From Anaeromyxobacter sp. PSR-1 (GTDB lineage Bacteria > Myxococcota > Myxococcia > Myxococcales > Anaeromyxobacteraceae): 37,105 bases of DNA. Location: contig NZ_BAZG01000028.1 of assembly GCF_000964525.1 (NCBI RefSeq), forward strand, positions 1 through 37,105, written 5' to 3'. Numbering within the stretch: the stretch's first letter is position 1; each line of letters opens with the position of its first letter. This document shows, piece after piece, positions 1 through 8,248 of this stretch. The notes under the pieces were generated by a model. The model had not been told where the DNA came from. It was given only the letters and a program-made list of their open reading frames with translations, and did not search any database. A program made the translations under genes and the position numbers.

Positions 1-140
1 GGGGCCGCGCGCGGCGGCGCCTCGGGCGCGGCGCGCTTCTTCCGGGCGAGCCGCAGCGCGGCCACCACCACGAGGAGGAGCACGGCGGCGACGATCGCGA
101 CGGCGGCGGCGTCGTTCGCGGTGAGTGCGAGCGGGTTCAC
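1..140 (-). CDS. ftsY: Signal recognition particle receptor FtsY, N-terminal fragment
   Basis: Only the first 46 codons are inside the window; the gene runs off the left edge. The GTG start at 138-140 gives a short polar N-terminus, one strongly hydrophobic helix (about residues 11-29, Ala/Val/Leu only), then a basic RLARKKR stop-transfer and the beginning of an Ala/Pro-rich linker. This is the architecture of FtsY proteins with an N-terminal membrane anchor ahead of the NG GTPase domain, and ftsY following smc is a common gene order in Proteobacteria and relatives. The NG domain itself is not visible, so the identity is inferred from anchor plus neighbourhood. A separate promoter (184-213) places the predicted transcript start about 37 bases ahead of this GTG, which supports the start. 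It could be another single-pass membrane protein. Confidence 0.6.
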   Translation of the reverse strand, partial: MNPLALTANDAAAVAIVAAVLLLVVVAALRLARKKRAAPEAPPRAA

Positions 141-183
141 GGCGGGCGGGCTCCGGGCGAGGAAAATGCTTCGGGAGCCCGAG

Positions 184-213
184 CATATAGGGCCCCCGGC
201 GCGCGGGTGTCAA
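184..213 (-). promoter_or_regulatory. Sigma-70-type promoter of ftsY
   Basis: On the minus strand a perfect -35 TTGACA (208-213) is followed after 18 bases by TATATG (184-189). The AT-rich -10 stands out sharply in this very GC-rich DNA. Transcription would start near 177, giving a leader of about 37 bases before the GTG at 140. It shows that ftsY can be transcribed independently of smc. Confidence 0.7.
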
Positions 214-234
214 TTCGGCGCGGCAGGGCACCGC

Positions 235-263
235 GCTCGCCCTTCGACGGGCTCGGGGCGAGC
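235..263 (+). repeat. REP-like palindrome, copy A
   Basis: Perfect 8-bp arms (235-242 and 256-263, GCTCGCCC/GGGCGAGC) flank a core TTCGACGGGCTC at 243-254. The same core occurs in opposite orientation inside a second palindrome at 306-338. Both lie in the smc-ftsY spacer. The core resembles a widespread intergenic repeat class built on TTCGAC(A/G)(A/G)GCTC; membership of that class is from memory and not searched. Confidence 0.65.
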
Positions 264-305
264 GGCTCGGAGACGGCGCCTTGGAAGATGCTGCCCGGCA
301 GAGGA

Positions 306-338
306 CCGCTCGTGGTGAGCCCGTCGAACCACGAGCGG
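306..338 (-). repeat. REP-like palindrome, copy B (inverted relative to copy A)
   Basis: Perfect 10-bp arms CCGCTCGTGG (306-315) and CCACGAGCGG (329-338) flank GAGCCCGTCGAA (317-328), the exact reverse complement of the 12-base core of copy A at 243-254. The arms differ in sequence between the copies but are self-complementary in each, so the fold is kept while the arm sequence varies. The element sits 30 bases after the smc stop codon and could also end or protect the smc transcript. Confidence 0.65.
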
Positions 339-368
339 CTCCAGGACGGCGCGCGCTTCGCCGGCCGA

Positions 369-3300
369 CTACGCCGCCGCGGCCTCGCGGGTGCGCTCGG
401 AGAGCCGCACCGAGACCAGCTTCGAGACGCCCGGCTCCTCCATGGTCACCCCGTAGAGCGTGTCCACCATCTCCATGGTCCGCTTGTTGTGGGTGATCAG
501 GATGAACTGCGAGTTCTTCGACATCTCCTTCACCATCTCGTTGTAGCGGCCCACGTTCGCGTCGTCGAGCGGCGCGTCGACCTCGTCCAGCAGGCAGAAC
601 GGGGTGGGCTTGATGAGGAAGATGGCGAAGATGAGGGAGACCGCGGTGAGCGCCTTCTCGCCGCCGGAGAGCAGGTTGACGCTCTGGAGCTTCTTGCCGG
701 GCGGCTGCGCGAAGATCTCCACGCCCTGCTCGCCGTCGCCCTCCGCGGCGGTGAGCACCAGGCCGGCGCGCCCGCCCGCGAACAGGCGCGGGAACACCTG
801 CTGGAACTTCTCGTTCACCCGGTCGAACGTCTCCTGGAAGCGCTCGCGGCTGGCGCGGTTGATCTTGACGATGGCCGCCTTGAGGTCGGCGAGCGATCGC
901 TCCAGGTCGGCGCGCTGCTCGCTCATGAACGCGTGCCGGCTGGACAGCTCGTCGTACTCCTCGATGGCGGTCAGGTTGATGGCGCCCATCCGCTCGGCCT
1001 GGGCCTTGAGGTCGTCCAGCCGCTCGCGCTCGGCGTCCCCCGGCGGCTTCTCCAGGTGGAAGCGGGCCACCTCCCAGCGCAGCTCGGCCTGGCAGCGCTC
1101 GCGGGTCTGCTCCTCGAGGTGCGAGAGCTCCAGCGCGTGCTCGCGCGCGGTGAGCGCCGCCTCGTTGCAGGCCTGCCGCACCGTCTCGGCCCGGCCGCGC
1201 AGCTCGCGCGCCTCGGCCTCGCGGCCGCGCGACGCGGCCACCAGCGCCTCGTGCGCCGCGCGCGCGCGCGCCAGCTCCTCGCGGATCGCGGCCAGGTCCT
1301 GGCCCAGCCGGCCCAGGTCCACCCGCGTGCCCTCCAGCCGGCCGCGCAGCTCGGCCGCGCGCGCGTTCGCCTCGGAGAGCGCCGCGAACAGCCGGCCGCG
1401 CCGCTCGTCCACCTCGCGCCGGGCGTCGTCGATCCGCTTCAGGGCGGAGCCGATGCCCTCGCGCCGCTCGGCGTCGGCGGCGGCCTTCACCTTCAGGTTC
1501 ATCAGCTCGGCCGAGAGCACGTCGCCGCGGGCGCGGGTGTGCTCCAGCGCCGCCACCGCCTCGCGGGCCCGCTCCTCGGCGCGCCCCTGCTCGGCCTCGG
1601 CGGTGGCCGCCGCGACCCGGTGCTCCTCCTCCTCGCGCACCAGCCCAGCGACCGCCTCCTCCAGCTGCTTCCGCTCCGCCTCGAGCTGCCCGGTGCGGTC
1701 GCCGACGCGCTCCAGCTCGGAGCCCACGCGGGCGAGGTCCTTCTCCTCCTCGACCAGCGCCAGCTCCTTCTCGCGCCCGTCCTTGTCGAGCGACTTCAGC
1801 GCCGCCTCGAGCTGGAGCAGCCGCGCCTGCAGGGTGCGGTGCCGCTCCTGCGCCAGCGAGAACTCGGCCTCGAAGCCGCGGACCGTCTCCTCCAGCTCCT
1901 GCACCTCGCGCCGCCGCTGCAGCGCGCCGTGCCCCTCGCCCTCCAGCGGGCCGCCGGTGACGACGCCGTACGGGTCGAGCACCTCGCCGTCGAGCGTGAC
2001 CAGCGTCCGCTTCACCGCGCTCTGCTGCCAGATCTCCAGCGCGGAGGGGAGGTCGCGCACGATGATCGCGTCGCCGAGGAGGAAGCGGGCCACCTTCTCG
2101 TACGAGGGGTCGAACGTCACCACGTCCAGGCAGACCGCCACGAAGCCGGGCTGGCTCCGGTCGGCGTCGGTGGGATCGCTCGCGCCCGCCTCGCGCAGGC
2201 GGGCCATGGGGATGAGCGAGGCGCGCCCCTCGGCCGCCGTCTTCAGGTAGTCGATGGCCTCGACGCCCTGGGAGTGGCTCTCCACGATGACGTACTGGAG
2301 CCGCTCGCCGAGCACCGCCTCGATGGCGTTCTCGTACTCCTCCGGCGCGGACACCACGTCCGCCACCAGCCCGAAGATGCCGTGGTCGCGCGCCTCGTCC
2401 TGGCCGGCCCGGGTCATCAGGCTGCGCACGCCGCGGCCGTAGCCCTCGTAGTTGCGGACGATCTCGAGGAGGCTCTGCAGGCGCGAGCGCTTCTCGGCCA
2501 GCTCCTCGCGCAGCGTGATGAGCTTCGCCTCGTTCTGGATGAACTCGGCGCGGGTGCGCTCGAGCAGCTCCTCCTGCGCGCCGCGCTGCTCGTCGAGCCG
2601 GAGCTTCAGCTGGCGGGTGTGGCCCAGCTTCTCCACGTGGCGCGCGCGCGCCTCGTCGAGCTGGCCGGCGCGCTTCGCCAGGTCGTCGGCCTCGGCCCGG
2701 TTGCGCTCGATGCGGCCGCGCAGGTCGAGGCGCTGGCGCTCGATCTGCGCGAGCTGGCTGCGGTGCGAGGTGGCCTCGGAGAGCGCGGCGGCGGCGGCGG
2801 CGCGCGACCGGTCGGCCTCTGCCTGCAGCGCGCCCTGCTCGCGGCCCGCCTCGCGCAGCGCGGCCTCGGCCTCGCCCAGGCGGCCCTCGTCGGTGGTGAC
2901 CAGCGACTGCAGGTCGTCGCGCTGCCGGAGCAGCGTCTCCCGCTCGGCGGCGAGCGCCTCGGCCTGGTCCTTCAGCGCCTCCACCTCGGCCGCCTGCGCG
3001 CGGGTGCGCTCGGCGATCTGGTCGAGCTCGCGGGCCGCCGCCTCCACCGAGACCTCGGAGACGCGCGCGGCGCTCTCCAGCGCGTGCTCGCGGGTGCCCA
3101 GGTCGGCGAGGCGCGCCTCGCTCTCGCCGGTGAGCGCGCGGTCCTGCTCGAGCGCGCCGTCCAGCTCGGCGAGCCGGGCGGTCAGCTCGGCCTCCTCCGC
3201 CTTCAGCGTCGCCTGCCGCTCCTCGGCGGCGCGGCGGGTGGCGGTCAGCTCCAGGTAGCGGGCGGCGGCGGTGCGCAGCTCGAGCTCGCGGATCTGCCCG

Positions 3301-3968
3301 CGCAGCGCCTTGTACTTCTCCGCCTTGCGCGCCTGCCGGTTGAGCGACTCGAGCTGCTTGCCCAGCTCCTGCACGATGTCGGCGACGCGCAGCAGGTTCT
3401 GCTGCGTGGCCTCCATCTTCCGCTCGGCCGCCTCGCGGCGCTTCTTGTACTTCGTGATGCCGGCCGCCTCCTCGATGATGGCGCGCCGGTCCTCGGGGCG
3501 GGCGGAGACGATCTGGCCGATGCGCCCCTGCTCGATGATCGAGTAGGCGGTGCGCCCGACGCCGGAGCCGAAGAAGATGTCGTTCACGTCCAGCAGGCGG
3601 GCCTGGACGCCGTTCACCAGGTACTCGGACTCGCCGGTGCGGAACAGCCGGCGGCCGACCGTGATCTCCCCGAACCCCTGGTACTGCGGCGGCAGCTCGC
3701 TGGGGCGGTCGTTGACGAAGGTGAGCATCACCTCCGCCATGGAGAGCGGGGGCTTCGACTCCGACCCGTTGAAGATCACGTCCTCCATGGAGCGGCCGCG
3801 CAGGTGGCGCGCGGACTGCTCGCCGAGGACCCACCGGATCGAGTCGGCCACGTTGGACTTGCCGCAGCCGTTCGGGCCCACGACGCCGGTCACCCCGTCG
3901 TCGAACGCGACGACCGTCTTGTCCATGAAGGACTTGAACCCGACGATGTCCAGGCGGCGGATGCGCAT
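369..3968 (-). CDS. smc: Chromosome segregation protein SMC
   Basis: Encodes the structural-maintenance-of-chromosomes ATPase that, with ScpA and ScpB, compacts and separates sister chromosomes. The 1199-residue product has the N-terminal MRIRRLDIVGFKSF start typical of the family, Walker A GPNGCGKS (about residues 31-38), two long coiled coils rich in Glu/Arg/Ala/Leu, a globular hinge at about 510-680, the ABC signature NLLSGGEKAL (about 1093) and Walker B with D-loop in CLLDEVDAPLDD (about 1120). Length matches bacterial SMC. I chose the ATG at 3966-3968; an alternative start six codons upstream adds residues not seen in the family. No ribosome binding site precedes this ATG. The arms are exceptionally GC-rich. 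ftsY lies downstream on the same strand behind its own promoter. Confidence 0.97.
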   Translation of the reverse strand: MRIRRLDIVGFKSFMDKTVVAFDDGVTGVVGPNGCGKSNVADSIRWVLGEQSARHLRGRSMEDVIFNGSESKPPLSMAEVMLTFVNDRPSELPPQYQGFGEITVGRRLFRTGESEYLVNGVQARLLDVNDIFFGSGVGRTAYSIIEQGRIGQIVSARPEDRRAIIEEAAGITKYKKRREAAERKMEATQQNLLRVADIVQELGKQLESLNRQARKAEKYKALRGQIRELELRTAAARYLELTATRRAAEERQATLKAEEAELTARLAELDGALEQDRALTGESEARLADLGTREHALESAARVSEVSVEAAARELDQIAERTRAQAAEVEALKDQAEALAAERETLLRQRDDLQSLVTTDEGRLGEAEAALREAGREQGALQAEADRSRAAAAAALSEATSHRSQLAQIERQRLDLRGRIERNRAEADDLAKRAGQLDEARARHVEKLGHTRQLKLRLDEQRGAQEELLERTRAEFIQNEAKLITLREELAEKRSRLQSLLEIVRNYEGYGRGVRSLMTRAGQDEARDHGIFGLVADVVSAPEEYENAIEAVLGERLQYVIVESHSQGVEAIDYLKTAAEGRASLIPMARLREAGASDPTDADRSQPGFVAVCLDVVTFDPSYEKVARFLLGDAIIVRDLPSALEIWQQSAVKRTLVTLDGEVLDPYGVVTGGPLEGEGHGALQRRREVQELEETVRGFEAEFSLAQERHRTLQARLLQLEAALKSLDKDGREKELALVEEEKDLARVGSELERVGDRTGQLEAERKQLEEAVAGLVREEEEHRVAAATAEAEQGRAEERAREAVAALEHTRARGDVLSAELMNLKVKAAADAERREGIGSALKRIDDARREVDERRGRLFAALSEANARAAELRGRLEGTRVDLGRLGQDLAAIREELARARAAHEALVAASRGREAEARELRGRAETVRQACNEAALTAREHALELSHLEEQTRERCQAELRWEVARFHLEKPPGDAERERLDDLKAQAERMGAINLTAIEEYDELSSRHAFMSEQRADLERSLADLKAAIVKINRASRERFQETFDRVNEKFQQVFPRLFAGGRAGLVLTAAEGDGEQGVEIFAQPPGKKLQSVNLLSGGEKALTAVSLIFAIFLIKPTPFCLLDEVDAPLDDANVGRYNEMVKEMSKNSQFILITHNKRTMEMVDTLYGVTMEEPGVSKLVSVRLSERTREAAAA

Positions 3969-3976
3969 GGCGAAAC

Positions 3977-4006
3977 GCGATATCACGACCCCATGGGCGA
4001 GTTCAA
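3977..4006 (-). promoter_or_regulatory. Possible smc promoter (weak call)
   Basis: On the minus strand TTGAAC (4001-4006) and TATCGC (3977-3982) are separated by 18 bases. The start point would fall around 3970, only about two bases before the ATG at 3968. That is consistent with the missing Shine-Dalgarno sequence and suggests a leaderless smc mRNA. The -10 is a poor match, so this is tentative. Confidence 0.3.
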
Positions 4007-4012
4007 GCGAAG

Positions 4013-4088
4013 CCCTTGATCAATGGGGGGTTTTCACCGACCGCCGGGTCGGGTCCCGGGCGCCGCCGCCGGTTTCCCATGGGGAAAC
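4013..4088. promoter_or_regulatory. Two palindromes between divergent smc and the transducer gene
   Basis: The 199-base divergent spacer holds an 8-bp perfect palindrome TTGATCAA (4016-4023) flanked by CCC and TGGG, and a 7-bp inverted repeat GTTTCCC (4072-4078) / GGGAAAC (4082-4088) with a 3-base spacer. Both are AT-richer than their surroundings. They are candidate operators for either divergent gene; no binding protein can be named. Confidence 0.35.
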
Positions 4089-4167
4089 GCGACGTTGCGT
4101 TGCCTGACGTGTATGGCCGCGCGGGGGCAGCGCCGGCGCGCGCGCCCGGGATAGACTCCCGGGCCAC

Positions 4168-6651
4168 ATGCGCTTCGGCTGGCGGCTGGTCCGGAACGTC
4201 GCGTCGATGATCCTCCTCGGCACGGCGGTGGGGTGGTGGGTGACGCAGGCGTTCCCGCTCGCCACGCCCGAGCGCGAGGCGCTGCGCCTCGCGCTGGTCG
4301 CGAGCCTGGCGCTGGAGTGGGTCGCCGCGGGCGGGGCGGTCTGGATGCTCTCGCGCCCGCTGCGCGCCGCGGACGACGCGCACCGCCGCGCCGGCGCCAT
4401 CCCGACGCCGCTCGCGCTGCGCGCCGCCGCCACCGGGCACCGGCTCCCGGCCTACACGGCCGCGGTGGTGCTCGCCGCCGGCGTCCTCGCCACGGTGGTG
4501 CTCACCGCCATGGCCCGCGCGCGCGGCGTCCCGCTCGACGTCGGGCTGGCCGGCGCCGCGGTGGGCTTCGCCAGCGCGTCGCTCGCGGCGATGCTCTGCT
4601 ACGCGCTCGCCGGCACCGCCGCCGGCGAGGTGTTCGAGCGGCTCGGCCCGGACGCCGAGGTGGCCGTCCAGGGCACGGTGCGCGGGAAGATCCTGATCCT
4701 GGCGCTCGGGCTCATCACCATCTGCGTGCTGCTCTTCGCGGCCACCGGCTACGTCCGCTACCGCGGCGACATCGACCGCGAGTACGTCGCCACCGCCGCC
4801 CACGCGCAGGAGAGCGCGGTGGCCTCCGGCGCGGCCTCGACCGACGCGGAGCTCGCCGAGCACCTCTGGCTCGTGACGGGCACGCCCTCGGCCGTGCTCA
4901 GCCCCGGCGGCGCGGTGGTGGCGCGCTTCGGCGCGGGCCGCGTCCCGTTCGAGGGGGCGGCCACGGCGGCCGCGGGCGCGCTGCGGGTCGAGGGCGGCTG
5001 GCTCGTGTCGCGCGCCACCGCCTCGGGCGGCCGCGTGGTCTCCTGGCTCCCGGAGGAGCCGGTGCGCGCGCGGCGGCGCGCGTTCTGGGGCGCGCTCTCC
5101 GTCAGCGCGCTGGTGGTCTACGCGGCCACCGCGCTGCTCGCCTGGCTCGCCGCGAGCGCCATCACGCTCCCGTTCCGCACGCTCGGCCGCGCCGCAGACC
5201 GCATCGCCTCGGGCGACCTCGCCGCCAGCCCGCCCTCGGTCTCGCGCGACGAGATGGGCCAGCTCGCCGCCGACTTCCGGCGCATGGCGCAGGGGCTGAA
5301 GGCGCTGGTCGTGGACGTCCAGTCGGCGAGCGAGGGCGTCTCGGCGGGCGCGCGCGAGGCCGGCGCCATCGGCGAGCGGGTGCGGGCCGGCGCGCTCGAC
5401 CAGCACGCCGGGGCGGTGGCGGCGCAGGGCGCGGTGGAGGCGATGGAGGGCTCGATCGCGCTGGTGGCGCGCGGGGTCGGCGGCCTGTCGGAGTACGTCT
5501 CCGCGACCACGCAGCAGGTGGGCGAGATGGCGTCCGGGCTGGACGAGGTGCGGCGCAAGGGGGCCGAGCTGGAGCGCGCCATGGCCGTCGCGCTCCGGGA
5601 CGTGGAGTCGCTGGCGCACGCGGGCCGCGACGCCGACGCGACGCTGGCCGAGCTGGAGCAGCACGCCGGCAACGCCGCCGGGACGCTCTCGGCGGTGCGG
5701 TCGTCCATCGGGACGCTGGAGCGCGCCGCCGAGGAGAGCGAGCGGACCGCCGGCATGGTGGCGGACGTGGCCGAGCGGGCCGGCGGGGTGGTGGAGGAGA
5801 CGGTGCACGGGATCGAGGCGCTGCGCGCGGCGGTGGCCGACGCGCACCGCCGCGTGGCCGTGCTGGGCCGGCGCTCCGACGACATCGACCAGGTGGTGGA
5901 CTTCATCTCCGAGGTGGCCGGGCGCACCAGCCTGCTCTCGCTCAACGCGTCCATCATCGCCTCGCAGGCGGGCGAGCACGGCAAGGGCTTCGCGGTGGTG
6001 GCCGAGCAGATCCGCGAGCTGGCGGCGCAGATCGCCCGCTCGACCACCTCCATCGGCGACATCGTCCGCGCGGTGCGCGACGACGTGGAGGGCACCGCCG
6101 CGCTCATCGACCGCGGCGACGCGCTCGCGGGCGAGGGCGTGAAGCTGGCGCGCAACTCGCTCGAGGCGCTCGGCGAGATCCGCCGCTCCACCGCGCAGGG
6201 GCGCGAGACCGCCGCGGCGATCCGGGCGGCGGTCGGCTCGCACGCGCAGTCCACGCACGAGGTCTCGCTGCTGGTGGAGTCGGTGGCGGACGGCTCTCGC
6301 GCGGTCGCGGCCGCGGTGCAGCTCGTCGGCCGCAGCGCGGCCGGCGTGAACACCGCCTCGCGGACCGTGAACGCGATGGCCGATCAGGTGGCGCGCGCGC
6401 TGGAGGACCAGTCCACGCGCGGACGGCAGCAGCTGGAGAGCCTGGGGCGGGTGGAGCGCATGCTCGCGGAGATCGGGCGCGCGGTGGAGCGCCACAACGC
6501 GGCCACGCGCCGGGTGCGCGAGGGGCTGCGGACGCTCTCGCAGACGGCCGGCGAGCACGAGCGCGCCGTCGAGGGGCTGTCCGGCCTCGCCGAGCGCCTC
6601 GGGTCCCGCTCGCGCGCGCTGGCGGAGCGGGTGGGGCGGTTCAAGGTCTAG
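4168..6651 (+). CDS. Methyl-accepting chemotaxis-like transducer with multi-pass membrane N-terminus
   Basis: The 827-residue protein begins with about four hydrophobic helices in the first 155 residues, a fifth near 175-195, a roughly 110-residue likely extracytoplasmic segment, and a sixth helix near 307-330. A HAMP domain follows (about 330-385, with the DEMGQLAADFRRM pattern). The rest is a long helical signalling domain. The conserved hairpin tip is recognisable at about 587-621 (LLSLNASIIASQAGEHGKGFAVVAEQIRELA), but it deviates from the usual NLLALNAAIEAARAGE. It should form a trimer-of-dimers array contact with CheW/CheA, though the altered tip makes its partner uncertain. No C-terminal CheR/CheB tether pentapeptide is seen (it ends VGRFKV), and no other che gene is near. 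The ATG at 4168 follows an inverted repeat CCCGGG...CCCGGG (4145-4163). The gene converges on gspN. Confidence 0.85.
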   Translation: MRFGWRLVRNVASMILLGTAVGWWVTQAFPLATPEREALRLALVASLALEWVAAGGAVWMLSRPLRAADDAHRRAGAIPTPLALRAAATGHRLPAYTAAVVLAAGVLATVVLTAMARARGVPLDVGLAGAAVGFASASLAAMLCYALAGTAAGEVFERLGPDAEVAVQGTVRGKILILALGLITICVLLFAATGYVRYRGDIDREYVATAAHAQESAVASGAASTDAELAEHLWLVTGTPSAVLSPGGAVVARFGAGRVPFEGAATAAAGALRVEGGWLVSRATASGGRVVSWLPEEPVRARRRAFWGALSVSALVVYAATALLAWLAASAITLPFRTLGRAADRIASGDLAASPPSVSRDEMGQLAADFRRMAQGLKALVVDVQSASEGVSAGAREAGAIGERVRAGALDQHAGAVAAQGAVEAMEGSIALVARGVGGLSEYVSATTQQVGEMASGLDEVRRKGAELERAMAVALRDVESLAHAGRDADATLAELEQHAGNAAGTLSAVRSSIGTLERAAEESERTAGMVADVAERAGGVVEETVHGIEALRAAVADAHRRVAVLGRRSDDIDQVVDFISEVAGRTSLLSLNASIIASQAGEHGKGFAVVAEQIRELAAQIARSTTSIGDIVRAVRDDVEGTAALIDRGDALAGEGVKLARNSLEALGEIRRSTAQGRETAAAIRAAVGSHAQSTHEVSLLVESVADGSRAVAAAVQLVGRSAAGVNTASRTVNAMADQVARALEDQSTRGRQQLESLGRVERMLAEIGRAVERHNAATRRVREGLRTLSQTAGEHERAVEGLSGLAERLGSRSRALAERVGRFKV

Positions 6652-6671
6652 GGGGCGGACGGTCCCGCCCC
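6652..6671. terminator. Hairpin between convergent transducer gene and gspN
   Basis: GGGGCGG (6652-6658) and CCGCCCC (6665-6671) form a perfect 7-bp stem with a 6-base loop. It fills almost all of the 21-base gap between two convergent stop codons, so it could serve both transcripts. No T-tract follows on either side, so it is not a classical intrinsic terminator. Confidence 0.45.
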
Positions 6672-6672
6672 G

Positions 6673-7686
6673 CTACTCCTCGTCCCCGCCGCCCATGGCC
6701 GGCCGGCCCTGCCCGGGCGTCAGCACGATGCGCGGGTGGCCGAGCGTCCCGACCACCTGGAGCCGGTAGGCGCCGTCCGGCGTGCGCGCCGAGGCGAGCG
6801 CGGCCTCCACGATGGGCCGCAGGCCGGCGGTGGCGCTCGCGCTCCAGAAGGCGGGCTGGATGCGCACCGTCGCCTTGCCGAACACCGCCGCGTGCTCGAG
6901 CCGCGGCCCGAGGGTCACGGCCAGCCCGTCGGTGGCGAGCTCCACGTCGCCGCCCTTCGCCTCGAGCCGCTCCACCGCCGCCTTGCCGCCCTCCAGCCTC
7001 ACGCTGGCGGCGATCTCGCCCAGGCCGACGCGCGGGAGGCGCAGCCCGGTGGCCATGCCGGGGATGGGCAGCTGGCCCCCGGCCACGCCGGCGCGGGCCA
7101 CCGCGAGCTCCATGTGGCCGGTGGGCCGGCCCGCCGGCGCCTCCGGCACGGTGACGTCCACCGAGCCGGACACCGAGCCCTGCAGGTCCATGCCGGTGGC
7201 GACCTTCAGCGGGACGGCGCGGGCCAGGTCGAGCCCCTGGAGCGCCAGGACGGTGCGCCGCTCGGCGCCGTTGAGCGCCGTGCTGCCGCGCACGCGCCCC
7301 TCGTAGATCAGCGCGTCCACGTCCATCACCTGCCGGCCGAGCAGCAGCGGCAGCAGCTGGAGCGAGGCGCTCACCCGGTCGATGGCGAGCTGGTGCGAGG
7401 CGTGGTCCTCGAGCCGCACCCCCTCGGCCGTCACGCCCAGCAGGCCGCCCGGGCCGATGTCGTCGGCCTCGAACTGCCAGCCGCGGGCGCCGGCCTCGAG
7501 GATGAGCCGCTCGCGGACCGCCTCCGAGGGGAACGTCCCGCGGAGCGCCACCGCGAACGCGAGCAGCGCGAACGCGGCGTAGCCGGCGCGCGGGCGCCAC
7601 ACGTTCCAGTCCACGCGCGACATGCCCGGGAGGCGCGCAAGCCACGGCATGGAGGGGAGCCGGATCCGTCCGAGGTCGAGCTTCAT
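6673..7686 (-). CDS. gspN: Type II secretion system protein GspN
   Basis: Last gene of the gsp operon. The 337-residue protein has one N-terminal membrane helix (about residues 34-50, AGYAAFALLAFAVALRG) and then a beta-rich, AsmA/GspN-like periplasmic region with repeated short strands and a conserved ending of the type GTLGHPRIVLTPG. GspN is an accessory inner-membrane component of the Gsp machine, present in some species only; its precise role is not settled. The ATG at 7684-7686 begins three bases after the gspM stop, indicating translational coupling. Recognition rests on position after gspM and overall family look. Confidence 0.85.
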   Translation of the reverse strand: MKLDLGRIRLPSMPWLARLPGMSRVDWNVWRPRAGYAAFALLAFAVALRGTFPSEAVRERLILEAGARGWQFEADDIGPGGLLGVTAEGVRLEDHASHQLAIDRVSASLQLLPLLLGRQVMDVDALIYEGRVRGSTALNGAERRTVLALQGLDLARAVPLKVATGMDLQGSVSGSVDVTVPEAPAGRPTGHMELAVARAGVAGGQLPIPGMATGLRLPRVGLGEIAASVRLEGGKAAVERLEAKGGDVELATDGLAVTLGPRLEHAAVFGKATVRIQPAFWSASATAGLRPIVEAALASARTPDGAYRLQVVGTLGHPRIVLTPGQGRPAMGGGDEE

Positions 7687-7689
7687 CGG

Positions 7690-8247
7690 TCAGGCCTTGA
7701 GCTGGTAGGTGGAGACCACCACGGTCGCGTCCACGAGCGCGGGGTCGTCGGTGCGCGTGGTGACGCGGACCCGGCGCACCTTCACCACGCCGGGGCCGCG
7801 CTCGAGGGTCTGCATCAGCCGGGCGAGCCGGCCCAGGTCCACGCGCGCGATGCTGACCTCCACCGCCTCCTCGCGCAGGCCCTCGAGGTCGCCCGCCGTG
7901 GTGGTGGGGCGGAGGTCGGTGACCTCGATGCCGAGCGCCGTGCCGGCCTGGGAGATGTGGCTGAGCAGCTGCACCGGCGGCCCCTTCAGCCGCGACTCGA
8001 TGGCCTGCCGCTCCGCCTGGCGGCGCCGGTAGCCCTCCGCCAGCTTGCCCACCTGCGAGAGGACCTTGGTCTTGTCCTCGATGCGCGCCTCGCGCGCGGA
8101 GATGCCGCGGCTGATGGACAGCGAGACCAGCCAGATCGCGAACAGCGCCACGCCGAGCGCCGCGACCGTGACGAGCACCCGCTCGCGCGGCGCGAGCTTC
8201 GCCATCCAGGCCGCCACGTCCGAGCGCAGCTTGCGGAGGAAGTCCAT
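7690..8247 (-). CDS. gspM: Type II secretion system inner-membrane protein GspM
   Basis: The 185-residue protein has a short cytoplasmic N-terminus (MDFLRKLRSDVAAWMAKLAPRER) and one membrane helix at about 24-46. A coiled segment around 55-90 and a small alpha/beta periplasmic domain follow (with the LLSHISQAGTALGIEV and VDLGRLARLMQTLE motifs). This is the standard GspM plan. GspM pairs with GspL in the inner-membrane platform and stabilises it. The start follows a GAGAGGGG ribosome binding site, and the gene begins one base after the gspL stop codon. Confidence 0.92.
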   Translation of the reverse strand: MDFLRKLRSDVAAWMAKLAPRERVLVTVAALGVALFAIWLVSLSISRGISAREARIEDKTKVLSQVGKLAEGYRRRQAERQAIESRLKGPPVQLLSHISQAGTALGIEVTDLRPTTTAGDLEGLREEAVEVSIARVDLGRLARLMQTLERGPGVVKVRRVRVTTRTDDPALVDATVVVSTYQLKA

Positions 8248-8248
8248 C

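Noticed and set aside
207-4019. Very long open frame on the plus strand antisense to smc (and similar ones opposite gspD/E, ligA and RNase E/G).
   Set aside because: They are a by-product of extreme GC content (few stop codons in any frame); composition is Arg/Ala/Leu/Gly-rich with no family motifs, while the opposite strand encodes recognised proteins.
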